A stretch of DNA of 64,000 bases from Hyphomicrobiales bacterium (lineage in GTDB: Bacteria; Pseudomonadota; Alphaproteobacteria; Rhizobiales; Rhizobiaceae): contig UCJD01000013.1 in NCBI GenBank assembly GCA_900472605.1, positions 101,703-165,702 of the forward strand. Reading direction: 5' to 3'. Below, in pieces: positions 27,910 to 37,124 of the stretch. The notes beneath the pieces are model-generated. The model did no database searches, was not told where the DNA came from, and worked only from the letters and a program-made list of their open reading frames with translations. Both the position numbers and the translations under genes were made by a program. Numbering within the stretch: position 1 is the stretch's first letter; each line of letters begins with the position of its first letter.

Positions 27910-29079
27910 TCATACCGCCGACAACCGCTCTGCCAACCGCCCAATCGACACCGCATCCGCATTGGCAAACGCCAACCGCAAATATCGCTCCTGCCCCACC
28001 CCGAAGTAACTTCCAGGCAGACAAACCACGCCGGCCTCCTTCGCCAGCCGCTCAGCGGTCTCAGCCGAGCTCAAACCCTCGAACGGATGCCGAATAAACG
28101 CGAAGTACGCACCAAGCGCACCGATCTCCCAGCCGGGCAGCTCAGCCATCACCGCCCGTAGCGCATCCGCCCGGCGGGCGATCTCGAGACGGTTCGCGGC
28201 CCGCCAGTCGGCGAGAATGGGCATCGCCTCTGCAACGGCCACCTGGGCCGCCCGCGGCGCGCAGATCTGCATGTTGTCCATCACCTTGGTGATCTCGGCG
28301 ATGACACCATCTCCGGCGGTGATCGCGCCCAGCCGGTGGCCCGGAATGCAAAAAGACTTGGAGAAGCTGTAGAGCAGGATCAGCGTCTCCTCCCAGCCGG
28401 GAATCGCAAGCAGCGGATGCGGGGCGCCGTAATCCTCCGGCAGGAAGTCGCGATAAGTCTCGTCGACGATCAGCCACGCCCCATGGCTGCGGCAGAGGTC
28501 GAACATCGCGCGCAACAGATCCGGCGGATAGATCGCACCCGTCGGATTGTTCGGCGTGACGATCGCCAGCACCTTGGCGCCCGAGGCCAGCGCCTTCTCG
28601 GCCGAGGCGATATCGGGCAGGAAGCCATTCTTGGCATCGCATTCGACCAGCACCCTGTTGATACCAAGCATCGACAGGGTCGTTTCCTGATTGAAATAGA
28701 AGGGATTGGTCAGCGCCACGCTGTCCCCCGCCCCGGCAAGCGCGATGGCCGTCGCCATGAAGGCTTGGTTGCAGCCGGCGGTGATGTGGATGTTATGGGC
28801 AGCGATCGACGCGCCGTAAACCTCGGACATCTGACGGGCATAAGCCTCGCGCAACACGCCCTCGCCCTCTATCGGCCCATAGCCGGTCGTCGCTGGCGAT
28901 GACGCCGCCTCGCCCAGCAGCCGCAGCATCTCGGGATGCGCGGGATAGCCCGGCACCGCCTGCGAAAGATCGACCAACGGTCCCATGGCGCCCTTGTACT
29001 CGCGTGCCCAGGCAAGCACCGAGGGAATGGGTGGCGGAGCCAGACGAGAGACGAGAAGATTGGTTTCGGCGGCGGGCAT
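27910..29079 (-). CDS. PLP-dependent aminotransferase, class I/II
   Basis: A 389-residue fold-type I aminotransferase. It shows PATTGYGPIEGEGVLREAYA, ITAGCNQAFMATAIAL, the TPNNPTGAIYPPD substrate loop, IVDETYRDF with the PLP-binding Asp, and YSFSKSFCIPGHRLGAI with the Schiff-base lysine. The final LAFANAD matches the Arg-containing carboxylate site (RLAFANAD). The substrate is not evident. It stands alone, 90 bases downstream of fnrN on the same strand. Confidence 0.9.
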   Translation of the reverse strand: MPAAETNLLVSRLAPPPIPSVLAWAREYKGAMGPLVDLSQAVPGYPAHPEMLRLLGEAASSPATTGYGPIEGEGVLREAYARQMSEVYGASIAAHNIHITAGCNQAFMATAIALAGAGDSVALTNPFYFNQETTLSMLGINRVLVECDAKNGFLPDIASAEKALASGAKVLAIVTPNNPTGAIYPPDLLRAMFDLCRSHGAWLIVDETYRDFLPEDYGAPHPLLAIPGWEETLILLYSFSKSFCIPGHRLGAITAGDGVIAEITKVMDNMQICAPRAAQVAVAEAMPILADWRAANRLEIARRADALRAVMAELPGWEIGALGAYFAFIRHPFEGLSSAETAERLAKEAGVVCLPGSYFGVGQERYLRLAFANADAVSIGRLAERLSAV

Positions 29080-29169
29080 GGGCTCTCAATCAATGATGCA
29101 AACCATCACTCCTGCACAAAACACCCCGCCTCGGCAACACGCATTCGCTCGACGCGCGGAGCCGCGCCA

Positions 29170-29886
29170 TCAGGCGCCGCAGCAGGCCTTGAGCTTGGAG
29201 AGTTTCGGCACCTCGATATGCCGGTTGGCGACGATGGAAATGACGCCATCGGCCTTGAGCTTCGACATCTGCCGCGACACGGTCTCGATCGTGAGCCCGA
29301 GGAAATCGGCAATATCGGCGCGCGACAGCGGCAGATCGAAGCGGCGGCTGTCGCCGGTCGCCTCGGGATCGAGATGCGTTGCGATCAGAAACAGGAAGCT
29401 CGCGACCTTTTCCGCCGCCGTCTTGCGTCCCAGCGTCACCATCCAGTCGCGCGCTTCGTCGAGTTCGCGCATCGTCTGGTCCATCAACCTTTCAGCGAGC
29501 GCCGGCGTGGTCTTGACCAGCCGCTCCATGGCGGCCTTCGGAACCCGGCAGAGATGGACGTCGGACGCGGCCTCCGCCGAGACGCCGTTTTCGTTGGCAT
29601 GCAACCGGCCGAGGAAATCGGGCGCGAACTGCAAGCCCACGATCTGCTGGCGGCCGTCTTCGAGCGTCTTCGTGAGCTTCACCACGCCGCTGATGACCGT
29701 GGCGTAGGATTCGACAGGCATCTTTTCGCCGGCCAGCTCCTCGCCGGCTTCATGCGTGACCAGCCGCGTATGGGCCGAAAGAGACAGGAGCTCCGCAGAC
29801 GTCAGCGCCCCGCACATCCCCTTGTGGCGGACTTCGCAGCTCACGCAACGTATTGGAATATTAGAGTTATGTATATCTTTTCTCAT
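29170..29886 (-). CDS. fnrN: Oxygen-responsive Crp/Fnr regulator FnrN
   Basis: A 238-residue FNR-type activator. Cysteines C14, C17 and C25 (C-x2-C-x7-C) plus C113 match the four ligands of an oxygen-labile [4Fe-4S] cluster. The cNMP-like beta-roll spans about 30-140, and the helix-turn-helix LSRADIADFLGLTIETVSRQMSKLK carries the E-x2-SR reading of FNR sites. I start at the ATG at 29886; a longer in-frame start at 29964 would run through the FNR box at 29942-29955, which must be promoter DNA. It is divergent from hemN. Ends in CCGA, an Ala-Cys-Cys tail. Confidence 0.92.
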   Translation of the reverse strand: MRKDIHNSNIPIRCVSCEVRHKGMCGALTSAELLSLSAHTRLVTHEAGEELAGEKMPVESYATVISGVVKLTKTLEDGRQQIVGLQFAPDFLGRLHANENGVSAEAASDVHLCRVPKAAMERLVKTTPALAERLMDQTMRELDEARDWMVTLGRKTAAEKVASFLFLIATHLDPEATGDSRRFDLPLSRADIADFLGLTIETVSRQMSKLKADGVISIVANRHIEVPKLSKLKACCGA

Positions 29887-29941
29887 GCAACCAGCTCCGC
29901 CGGAAGCATAGCCAAGGCCATCGGCGGAGAACAGCGTTTTC

Positions 29942-29955
29942 TTGATCGAGATCAA
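29942..29955. promoter_or_regulatory. FNR box between fnrN and hemN
   Basis: TTGATCGAGATCAA is a perfect match to TTGAT-N4-ATCAA. Its centre is about 62 bases from the fnrN ATG and 56 bases from the hemN ATG, so it may serve both divergent promoters: autoregulation of fnrN and activation of hemN under low oxygen. Confidence 0.85.
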
Positions 29956-30004
29956 GGCAGTCATCGAAAACCCCCATTATTTCGGTCCTTGAAAGGACAC
30001 GCTC

Positions 30005-31348
30005 ATGAATGCCGATCTCATCGCCCGATACTCCGCCCCCGTACCCCGCTACACCAGCTATCCGACCGCACCGCACTTCCACGAGGGCGTCGGCGAGCGG
30101 GATTACCGGCAGTGGCTCGATGCAAATTCACAAGGCGAATTATCGCTTTACGTGCATATTCCGTTCTGCGACCGGCTCTGTTTCTACTGCGGTTGCCATA
30201 CCAAGCAGGTGCGCCGCTACGACCCCATCGCGACCTACCTGGAAGCCTTGAATAGCGAGATCGCGCTCGTTGCTAAACATCTCCCGCTACGACGAAAGGT
30301 CGCAGCCATTCACTTCGGTGGCGGTTCGCCAACGATTGTCAGCCCCGACGACCTCCGCCGCCTGCGCATGACTCTTGATGAAAACTTCGATATCGGCCCG
30401 CATTGTGAGATCAGCGTCGAGATCGACCCGACGCATGTGAATGCGGAGAAGCTTCGCGCATGGCGCGATTTCGGCATGACGCGGGCAAGCGTCGGCGTGC
30501 AGGATTTCGAGCCGATCGTCCAGACCGCAATCAACCGGCCGCAGAGTTTCGAGCAGACGGCGATGGTGGTGAGCACCTTGCGCGATCTCGGCATCGGGTC
30601 GATCAATCTCGACATCGTCTACGGCCTGCCGCATCAGGACCGCGACATGCTGCTGCGCACGGTCGAGCTGTCGCTGTCGATGCAGCCCGATCGCATCGCC
30701 ATGTTCGGCTACGCCCACGTCCCCTGGGTCAAAAAGCACCAGTCGGTGATCGACACCGCAACGCTTGCCGGCCCCGCCGATCGCTTCGCCATGGCCGCGG
30801 CCGGCGCCAGCGCCATCCTGGCCGCCGGTTATGATGCTGTCGGCATCGACCACTTCGCTAGACCCGATGACAGCATGGCCAGCAAGCTGCGCGACGGAGC
30901 GCTCAGGCGCAACTTCCAAGGCTACACGACCGATGGAGCCGATACGCTGATCGGCCTTGGCGCCTCCTCGATCGGCAAGCTGCCGCAGGGTTATGTCCAG
31001 AACATCGTCGCGACGGGACAGTATTGCCGGGCGATCTCGGAAGGGCGCCTTCCCGTTGCCCGGGGCTTCACGCTCTCGGATGCCGACCGCGCCAGCGCGC
31101 AGGCGATCGAGGAACTGATGTGCCAATACGCCTTCTCGGTCGCCGAGCTGCGCGCCCGCTTCGGCAAGGCCGCCGACGATGCCTGCAACGACGCCCTCCA
31201 TGCGAGCTTCAACGAGGATGGCTTCGTCAACTTCGACGGCGACAGGTTCGCGATTACCGATGAAGGCCGCCCCTTCGTGCGCACCATCGCCGCCAAGTTC
31301 GATCGCTACCTCGATCAAGGCAAGGCCAAACATTCCTCCGCCATTTGA
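30005..31348 (+). CDS. hemN: Oxygen-independent coproporphyrinogen III oxidase
   Basis: A 447-residue radical-SAM enzyme that decarboxylates coproporphyrinogen III to protoporphyrinogen IX without oxygen, in haem synthesis. The cluster motif C55-x3-C59-x2-C62 lies in HIPFCDRLCFYCGC. IHFGGGSPTIVSPDDL (SAM binding), SVEIDPTHVNAEKL and VGVQDFEPIVQTAINRPQS follow. The HemN C-terminal domain covers about 340-447. GAAAGGAC precedes the ATG. It is divergent from fnrN and has an FNR box upstream, so it should supply haem in low oxygen, including for the cytochrome bd encoded downstream. Confidence 0.95.
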   Translation: MNADLIARYSAPVPRYTSYPTAPHFHEGVGERDYRQWLDANSQGELSLYVHIPFCDRLCFYCGCHTKQVRRYDPIATYLEALNSEIALVAKHLPLRRKVAAIHFGGGSPTIVSPDDLRRLRMTLDENFDIGPHCEISVEIDPTHVNAEKLRAWRDFGMTRASVGVQDFEPIVQTAINRPQSFEQTAMVVSTLRDLGIGSINLDIVYGLPHQDRDMLLRTVELSLSMQPDRIAMFGYAHVPWVKKHQSVIDTATLAGPADRFAMAAAGASAILAAGYDAVGIDHFARPDDSMASKLRDGALRRNFQGYTTDGADTLIGLGASSIGKLPQGYVQNIVATGQYCRAISEGRLPVARGFTLSDADRASAQAIEELMCQYAFSVAELRARFGKAADDACNDALHASFNEDGFVNFDGDRFAITDEGRPFVRTIAAKFDRYLDQGKAKHSSAI

Positions 31349-31358
31349 TCTGAATCAA
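31345..31358 (+). promoter_or_regulatory. FNR box upstream of the gbsR-cyd operon
   Basis: TTGATCTGAATCAA matches TTGAT-N4-ATCAA exactly and overlaps the hemN stop codon. It lies about 137 bases before the regulator gene that leads the cyd cluster. It predicts low-oxygen control of cytochrome bd expression by FnrN or another FNR/FixK protein. Confidence 0.8.
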
Positions 31359-31450
31359 TAAACCCGGGCGAAAAGCTGACTACTGTCAAATCCGGCACCA
31401 ATTGACGCAGGTCCGACTTGCCGATTGTCAGCCATGCACTGCCAGTTATA

Positions 31451-31476
31451 GTGATTTCAGAAATTTCTGAAATCAC
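31451..31476. promoter_or_regulatory. 26-bp perfect palindrome, candidate operator of the GbsR-type regulator
   Basis: The half-site GTGATTTCAGAAA (31451-31463) is followed immediately by its exact complement (31464-31476). It ends 18 bases before the regulator ATG at 31495. The position and perfect symmetry are those of an autoregulatory operator. A hairpin in the RNA is also possible but would sit over the ribosome-binding region. Confidence 0.7.
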
Positions 31477-31494
31477 AGTCATAACGGAAACCAG

Positions 31495-32076
31495 ATGATG
31501 AACCTTGCGCCGCTCGTTCAATCCTTCGTCCTCCACTTCGGCGAGATGGGCTCGCGCTGGGGCATCAACAGGACGGTGAGCCAGATCTACGCCCTGCTCT
31601 ACGTCTCGCCGCAACCACTCTGCGCCGAGGAGATCACCGACGCGCTCGGCATCTCGCGCTCGAACGTCTCGATGAGCCTGCGCGAGCTGCAGACGTGGAA
31701 CCTCGTGCTGCTCAGGCACCGGCCGGACGACCGCCGCGACTTCTTCACGACGCCTGACGATATCTGGCTGATCCTGCGCACGCTCGCTGAAGAGCGCAAG
31801 AAGCGCGAGGTCGATCCGACCCTGTCGGTACTGCGCGAAATCCTGATGCAGCGACCGGCAAGCGAAGCCGAGCGCCATGCCCAGGAGCGGATGAGCGAAA
31901 TGCATGCACTGATTGAACAGCTGACACATTGGTATGACGATGTGAAACAACTTGAAACAGAAAGGCTTGCGACGCTACTCTCGCTAGGCGCGAAAGTGAC
32001 GAAGCTGCTTGAGGCGAAGGACCGGGTCATATCGCTCGGCCGTGGTCGCCGTCCCAATCCTGCGAACAAGAGTTAG
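31495..32076 (+). CDS. GbsR/MarR family transcriptional regulator
   Basis: A 193-residue winged-helix protein of the GbsR group: FGEMGSRWGINRTVSQIYALLYVSPQPLCAEEI, then the recognition segment ALGISRSNVSMSLRELQTWNLV and the wing RRDFFTTPDDIW. The C-terminal half is helical (LTHWYDDVKQLETERLATLL) and probably dimerises. Its stop is 4 bases before cydD, so it is the first gene of the cyd operon. A perfect palindrome just upstream suggests it controls its own operon. The effector is unknown; redox or osmotic signals are possibilities. Confidence 0.85.
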   Translation: MMNLAPLVQSFVLHFGEMGSRWGINRTVSQIYALLYVSPQPLCAEEITDALGISRSNVSMSLRELQTWNLVLLRHRPDDRRDFFTTPDDIWLILRTLAEERKKREVDPTLSVLREILMQRPASEAERHAQERMSEMHALIEQLTHWYDDVKQLETERLATLLSLGAKVTKLLEAKDRVISLGRGRRPNPANKS

Positions 32077-32080
32077 CGCC

Positions 32081-33772
32081 ATGCCCCGTGCCTATCTCGA
32101 CAATGCCACGCAAGGTAAGGCCCGCAACCATCAGCGCCGGCGCGCCCGCCAGCCCTCGGGCCTGCGCAACGCAGCGCTGGTCCAGACGCTCGCCGCCCTC
32201 CTCTGGATCCCGCAGGCAGGCCTTCTCTCGGTCGCGGTCGGTCGCATCGCCGATGGCGGCGGAATCGATGCCGTCATATGGCCGGCGATCGTCATCGCCT
32301 TGCTCGGCGTCTTAAAAAGCTGTCTCGACGCGGCTGGGGGCCGCCTCGCGTTTCGCGCCGCCCGCGCCGAACTCAGTCTGAGGCGCGCCCGCGTTGTCGA
32401 GGCACTAGCGCGCCGTTCGCCCGTCGACAACACCCGCCAAACCTCGGGCGAGGCCGCCAGCATCGTTGGTGAACAGGCCGAACTCATCGTCCCCTACCTC
32501 GCGCGCTTCCAGCCAGCCCGCTTCAAGGCTAGCGCCGTGCCTCTGGTCATCCTCGCCTGCGTCTTCCCGATCTCGTGGATGGCGGCACTCGTACTGCTCT
32601 TCGCGATGCCTCTCATCCCCGTCTTCATGGCGCTGATCGGCTGGCGCGCGCAGGCGGCCAGCGAAAAGCAGCTGGCCGCGACCGGCGGCCTCAACGGCTT
32701 CCTGCTCGATCGCCTGCGCGGCCTCGCCACCATCCGCGCCCTCGGAGCCGTCGATGCCACGGCCACGCGGCTTCGCGCCGATGCCGAGGACCTGAAGACG
32801 CGCACCATGGCCGTGCTGCGCATCGCCTTCCTGTCATCGGCGGTTCTCGAGCTTTTCGCCGCTCTCGGCGTCGCCATGGTTGCCGTCTATATCGGCTTCT
32901 CGCTGCTCGGTGAGATCCGTTTCGGCGCCTGGACTGGTGGACTCGAACTGACCTCCGGCCTCTTCGTCTTGCTGCTCGCACCCGCCTTCTTCGAGCCACT
33001 GCGCGAACTCTCGGCCGTCTGGCACGACCGCGCCTCGGGCGAAGCGGCGATGAAGGCGCTCGATGCGCTGAGCCAAGACGGCATGCTGCTGCCGCAAGGC
33101 GAACCCGCTCTAGGCACCTTGAGCACCGATATCCGCTTCCGCGCCGTTACATTCCGCTACCCTGGCAGCGATGCATCGGCCGTTGAGCGTTACGATCTCC
33201 ATATCCGCGCCGGTGAACATGTCGCGCTGCTAGGCCCAAGCGGCTCGGGAAAATCAACCCTGCTGGCACTCGCCGCCGGCCTAGCGCCCTGTCAAAGCGG
33301 CCGGGTCGAGATTGGCGGCCAACCCGCCGGTCGAGCCTCGCGGATGCGCATTGCCTGGATCGGCCAGAAGCCGCACATCTTCGCCGGCGCCATCACGCGC
33401 AACGTCTCGCTTGGCCGACCGCAGGTCTCCACGCAACAGGCCGAAGCCGCGCTCGACGCTGCTCAACTCGGACGACTCAAGAGCGCATACCGCAAGCGTA
33501 CTCTCGGCGATGGCGGGGCCGGCTTGTCGGGTGGCGAGGCCTTGCGGCTTGCAATGGCCCGCGCCGCCGTAGGGCCCGATACGTTGATCATCCTCGCCGA
33601 CGAACCGACCGCCCATCTCGACCGCGAAACCGCCGACGACATCACCGAGAGACTGCTTGAACTCGCAAAGGGCAAGACCTTGCTCGTCGCCACGCACGAC
33701 CCCCGCCTTGCCGCCCGCATAGGCAGGACGATCCATCTCAATCCGGAACCCGCACGGGAGGCCGCCGAATGA
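32081..33772 (+). CDS. cydD: Cytochrome bd assembly ABC exporter subunit CydD
   Basis: A 563-residue half-transporter. Six membrane helices occupy about residues 30-310, and the nucleotide-binding domain follows, with Walker A GPSGSGKST at about 386-394, signature LSGGEALRLAMARA, and Walker B LIILADEPTAHLD. With CydC it exports glutathione/cysteine or affects haem handling needed to mature cytochrome bd. The ATG at 32081 follows the regulator stop by 4 bases. Its end overlaps cydC by 4 bases (ATGA). Confidence 0.93.
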   Translation: MPRAYLDNATQGKARNHQRRRARQPSGLRNAALVQTLAALLWIPQAGLLSVAVGRIADGGGIDAVIWPAIVIALLGVLKSCLDAAGGRLAFRAARAELSLRRARVVEALARRSPVDNTRQTSGEAASIVGEQAELIVPYLARFQPARFKASAVPLVILACVFPISWMAALVLLFAMPLIPVFMALIGWRAQAASEKQLAATGGLNGFLLDRLRGLATIRALGAVDATATRLRADAEDLKTRTMAVLRIAFLSSAVLELFAALGVAMVAVYIGFSLLGEIRFGAWTGGLELTSGLFVLLLAPAFFEPLRELSAVWHDRASGEAAMKALDALSQDGMLLPQGEPALGTLSTDIRFRAVTFRYPGSDASAVERYDLHIRAGEHVALLGPSGSGKSTLLALAAGLAPCQSGRVEIGGQPAGRASRMRIAWIGQKPHIFAGAITRNVSLGRPQVSTQQAEAALDAAQLGRLKSAYRKRTLGDGGAGLSGGEALRLAMARAAVGPDTLIILADEPTAHLDRETADDITERLLELAKGKTLLVATHDPRLAARIGRTIHLNPEPAREAAE

Positions 33773-35460
33773 GCGCGTCGCTGACCGACCTGAAGCCGAT
33801 CCTTGAGCTCTTCGCCAAGGAAAAGAAGCGAGGCCTGCTTCTCGGCGCCGTCATGTCAGCTGCGACGGCAGGCGCTGGCATCGCGCTGCTCGGCCTCTCC
33901 GGCTGGTTCATCACGGCAACGGCGATCGCCGGCGCATCGGCAGCAGCCGCCATCACCTTCGACGTCTTCGCCCCTTCGGCCGGCATCCGGCTGCTGGCGA
34001 TCGGCCGCACCGCCTCGCGCTATGGCGAGCGGCTGACGACGCATGATGCGACGCTGAGCGTGCTGGCAGCGCTGCGCGAGCGCCTGTTCCGCGGCTGGGC
34101 GCAGGCGGGTGCGGCCCGCGATCTCGCAAGACGTCCGGCCCGCCTGCTGTTTCGCCTGACCGGCGATGTCGATGCGCTCGATTCTCTTTATCTGCGCGTG
34201 CTGGTCCCTGTCGGCGTAGCGCTTGTCGCAGCCCTCGCCACCGGCATCGCACTCGGCCTGATGCACCCCCTCTTCGGCCTCTTTGCGGCACTGCTCCTCA
34301 TCGTCGCCGGCCTCGGCATCCCCCTTGGCGCCGGCCGCCTTGCCGCCGCCCATGCCCGGCGTCGCGCTTACGGCATCGAGGCGCTGCGAGCCCGCACCGT
34401 CGACCTCGTCGCCGGCCAATCAGACCTGCTCATGGCCGGCCGGATCGAGGCGCAGGCGGACGCCATTGCTGCCGCCGACATTTATTCGGCGAGTGCCGAC
34501 AACCGGCTGAACCGCATCGAGAGCACCGTAACCTTCGGCTTCGGCATCGCCTCGACGCTCCTGCTCACCGGCGCACTGCTGGCCGTGGCGGCCCTCGCCG
34601 GCGCCGGAACGATCACCGCACCGGTCGCCGCCCTCGGCATCCTGATCGGCTTCGCGGCCGTCGAGCCGTTCGGCGCGCTGCGTCGAGGCGCGCTGGAACT
34701 TGGACGCACGCTGCTGGCGGCAAAGCGCATCGGCCCTCGCCTGGCCGAAGAGACATCCGCACGTCACCACCCGGCACCCGCGGCCGGACTGGCAATCCAA
34801 CTCACCGGCGTCAGCGCCGCCTATGACTTAGCCGCAACCCCCGTGCTCGCCGACATCAACCTCGCCCTGAAACCGGGCGAGAAGCTTGCACTTGTCGGCG
34901 CCAGCGGTGCTGGCAAATCGACGCTGCTGGCCCTGCTTGCCGGCGAAATCGAACCGCTTCACGGCGCGATCGCGAACGATGCAGCGACCCTTTTGACCCA
35001 GCGCACCGAACTCTTCCAAGACACGGTCGTCGGCAATCTGCGCCTGGCCTGTCCGACTGCGACGACGAACGAGCTCAAGGCAGCGCTCGCCGCCGCCGGT
35101 CTGCTCGCCGATATCGCAGCGCTTCCCGGTGGGCTCGATACCTGTCTTGGCGAAGGCGGCATGGGCCTGTCGGGCGGCCAGTCGCGCCGTCTGGCGCTCG
35201 CCCGCCTCTTCCTGCGCGGCGCACCGATATGGCTCCTCGACGAACCAACGGAAGGCCTCGACCGTGCCACTGCGCTGGATGTCATGGCCCGCCTGTCTGA
35301 CAGGGCGAACGGCCGCTCGCTTGTCATCGCCACCCATATCCGCCGCGAGGCGGAGATCGTTGATGTGATTGCCACGCTCGACAGCGGCCACATCGCCAGC
35401 ATTTCGCGCCGCGGAGAGACGGCGTTCGAAGAAGCTCTGAATCGGCTGAGACCGGACTGA
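33769..35460 (+). CDS. cydC: Cytochrome bd assembly ABC exporter subunit CydC
   Basis: A 563-residue partner of CydD. The membrane domain begins LLLGAVMSAATAGAGIALLGLSGWFI and contains the ASRYGERLTTHDATLSVLA element typical of CydC. The nucleotide-binding domain has Walker A GASGAGKST, signature LSGGQSRRLALARL and Walker B IWLLDEPTEGLD. The start overlaps the cydD stop. It precedes cydA by 74 bases. Confidence 0.93.
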   Translation: MSASLTDLKPILELFAKEKKRGLLLGAVMSAATAGAGIALLGLSGWFITATAIAGASAAAAITFDVFAPSAGIRLLAIGRTASRYGERLTTHDATLSVLAALRERLFRGWAQAGAARDLARRPARLLFRLTGDVDALDSLYLRVLVPVGVALVAALATGIALGLMHPLFGLFAALLLIVAGLGIPLGAGRLAAAHARRRAYGIEALRARTVDLVAGQSDLLMAGRIEAQADAIAAADIYSASADNRLNRIESTVTFGFGIASTLLLTGALLAVAALAGAGTITAPVAALGILIGFAAVEPFGALRRGALELGRTLLAAKRIGPRLAEETSARHHPAPAAGLAIQLTGVSAAYDLAATPVLADINLALKPGEKLALVGASGAGKSTLLALLAGEIEPLHGAIANDAATLLTQRTELFQDTVVGNLRLACPTATTNELKAALAAAGLLADIAALPGGLDTCLGEGGMGLSGGQSRRLALARLFLRGAPIWLLDEPTEGLDRATALDVMARLSDRANGRSLVIATHIRREAEIVDVIATLDSGHIASISRRGETAFEEALNRLRPD

Positions 35461-35534
35461 GCGCGTGCATGACCGCCAGGCAATCCGGCCCGGCGGAAGA
35501 TCTTCGTACCCCCATGGGGCGTAGGAGAAAGACT

Positions 35535-37118
35535 ATGGAACTAGATATTGTCGACTTATCGCGTTTTCAGTTCGCGCTGACAGCACTTTACCACTTCTTA
35601 TTCGTGCCGCTGACGCTCGGCCTCGCCGTGCTGCTCGCGATCATGGAAACCGTCTACGTCATGACCGGCCGCCCGATATGGCGGCAAATGACGAAATTCT
35701 GGGGCGTGCTTTTCGGCATCAACTTCGCCATCGGCGTCGCCACCGGCATCGTCATGGAATTCCAGTTCGGCATGAACTGGAGCTACTACAGCTACTATGT
35801 CGGCGACATCTTCGGCGCCCCGCTGGCGATCGAAGGGCTGATGGCCTTCTTCCTCGAAGCGACTTTCGTCGGCCTGTTCTTCTTCGGCTGGGACAGGCTC
35901 TCCAAGGTTGGTCACCTCGTGGCGACATGGTGCGTGGCGTTGGGTTCGAACTTCTCCGCGCTCTGGATCCTCGTCGCCAACGGCTGGATGCAGAACCCGG
36001 TTGGATCGGCGCTCAACCCGCAGACCATGCGCATGGAAGTAACGAGCTTCTTCGATGTGGTCTTCAATCCGGTCGCTCAGGCAAAGTTCGTTCACACGGT
36101 CTCGGCCGGCTACGTCTGTGCCTCCATCTTTGTGCTCGGCGTCTCGGCCTGGTATCTTCTGAAGGGTCGGCACATCGAGATCGCCAAGCGCTCGATGACG
36201 GTCGCCGCCTCATTCGGCCTCGCGGCTTCGCTGTCGGTGGTCGTTCTCGGTGACGAAAGCGGCTATCTCGCCACCGAAAACCAGAAGATGAAGCTCGCCG
36301 CCATCGAAGCCATGTGGGAAACGGAGCCGGCACCGGCGCCCTTCACCGCGATCGGCTTCCCTGATCAGGCAGCCCGCGAAACGCACTTCGCCGTCCACAT
36401 CCCCTGGGTCATGGGCCTGATCGGTACCCGCTCGCTGGATACGGTCATCCCCGGGATCAACGAGCTTGAGGAACGCGCAAAGACCCGTATCCGCGACGGC
36501 ATCAAGGCCTATGACGCGCTGATGCAGATCCGCGCCGCCGGCTCGCCCGACAAGATCACGGGGGAAACCAGGAGCGCCTTCGAGGACCTCGGCCACGAAC
36601 TTGGCTATGCCCTTCTCCTGAAGCGCTACGTCGATGATCCGCGCGCAGCCACCGATCAGCAGATCGACCAGGCAGCTCGTGACACCATCCCGCACGTGCC
36701 GACCCTCTTCTGGTCGTTCCGCATCATGGTCGGACTCGGCATGTTCTTCATCCTTTTGACGGCAACCTTCTTCTGGCTCTCGGCCCGCCGCCGCCTTGAC
36801 GCCCATCCCTGGCTGTTGAAGGTCGCGGTGCTGGCGATCCCGCTACCGTTCATCGCGATCGAGTTCGGCTGGATCGTCGCCGAGGTCGGACGACAGCCCT
36901 GGATCATCGAAGGCGTGCTGCCGACGGCGGCCGCCGTCTCCAGCCTTGGCGCCAGCACCGTGCTTTTGACGATTCTCGGCTTTGCGGCGCTCTACACTGT
37001 GCTGATCATCATCGAGATGACACTGATGGTGAAGGCTATCAAGAAGGGCCCGGAACCGGACAACGAGCCGGAAGCCGAGCTGATTTCCGAAACGCTTGTC
37101 CCCACCGCTGCGGAGTGA
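35535..37118 (+). CDS. cydA: Cytochrome bd oxidase subunit I
   Basis: A 527-residue haem-bearing subunit of the high-affinity quinol oxidase. The N-terminus LSRFQFALTALYHFLFVPLTLG holds the haem b595 ligand His, and EFQFGMNWSYYSYYVGDIFGAPLAIEGLMAFFLEA contains acidic and histidine residues of the haem d site region. The long periplasmic Q-loop and the signature GRQPWIIEGVLPT place it with long-loop bd-type enzymes (similar in size to E. coli CydA, 522 residues). AGGAG precedes the ATG at 35535. It reduces oxygen to water under microaerobic conditions. Confidence 0.95.
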   Translation: MELDIVDLSRFQFALTALYHFLFVPLTLGLAVLLAIMETVYVMTGRPIWRQMTKFWGVLFGINFAIGVATGIVMEFQFGMNWSYYSYYVGDIFGAPLAIEGLMAFFLEATFVGLFFFGWDRLSKVGHLVATWCVALGSNFSALWILVANGWMQNPVGSALNPQTMRMEVTSFFDVVFNPVAQAKFVHTVSAGYVCASIFVLGVSAWYLLKGRHIEIAKRSMTVAASFGLAASLSVVVLGDESGYLATENQKMKLAAIEAMWETEPAPAPFTAIGFPDQAARETHFAVHIPWVMGLIGTRSLDTVIPGINELEERAKTRIRDGIKAYDALMQIRAAGSPDKITGETRSAFEDLGHELGYALLLKRYVDDPRAATDQQIDQAARDTIPHVPTLFWSFRIMVGLGMFFILLTATFFWLSARRRLDAHPWLLKVAVLAIPLPFIAIEFGWIVAEVGRQPWIIEGVLPTAAAVSSLGASTVLLTILGFAALYTVLIIIEMTLMVKAIKKGPEPDNEPEAELISETLVPTAAE

Positions 37119-37124
37119 TCGATC

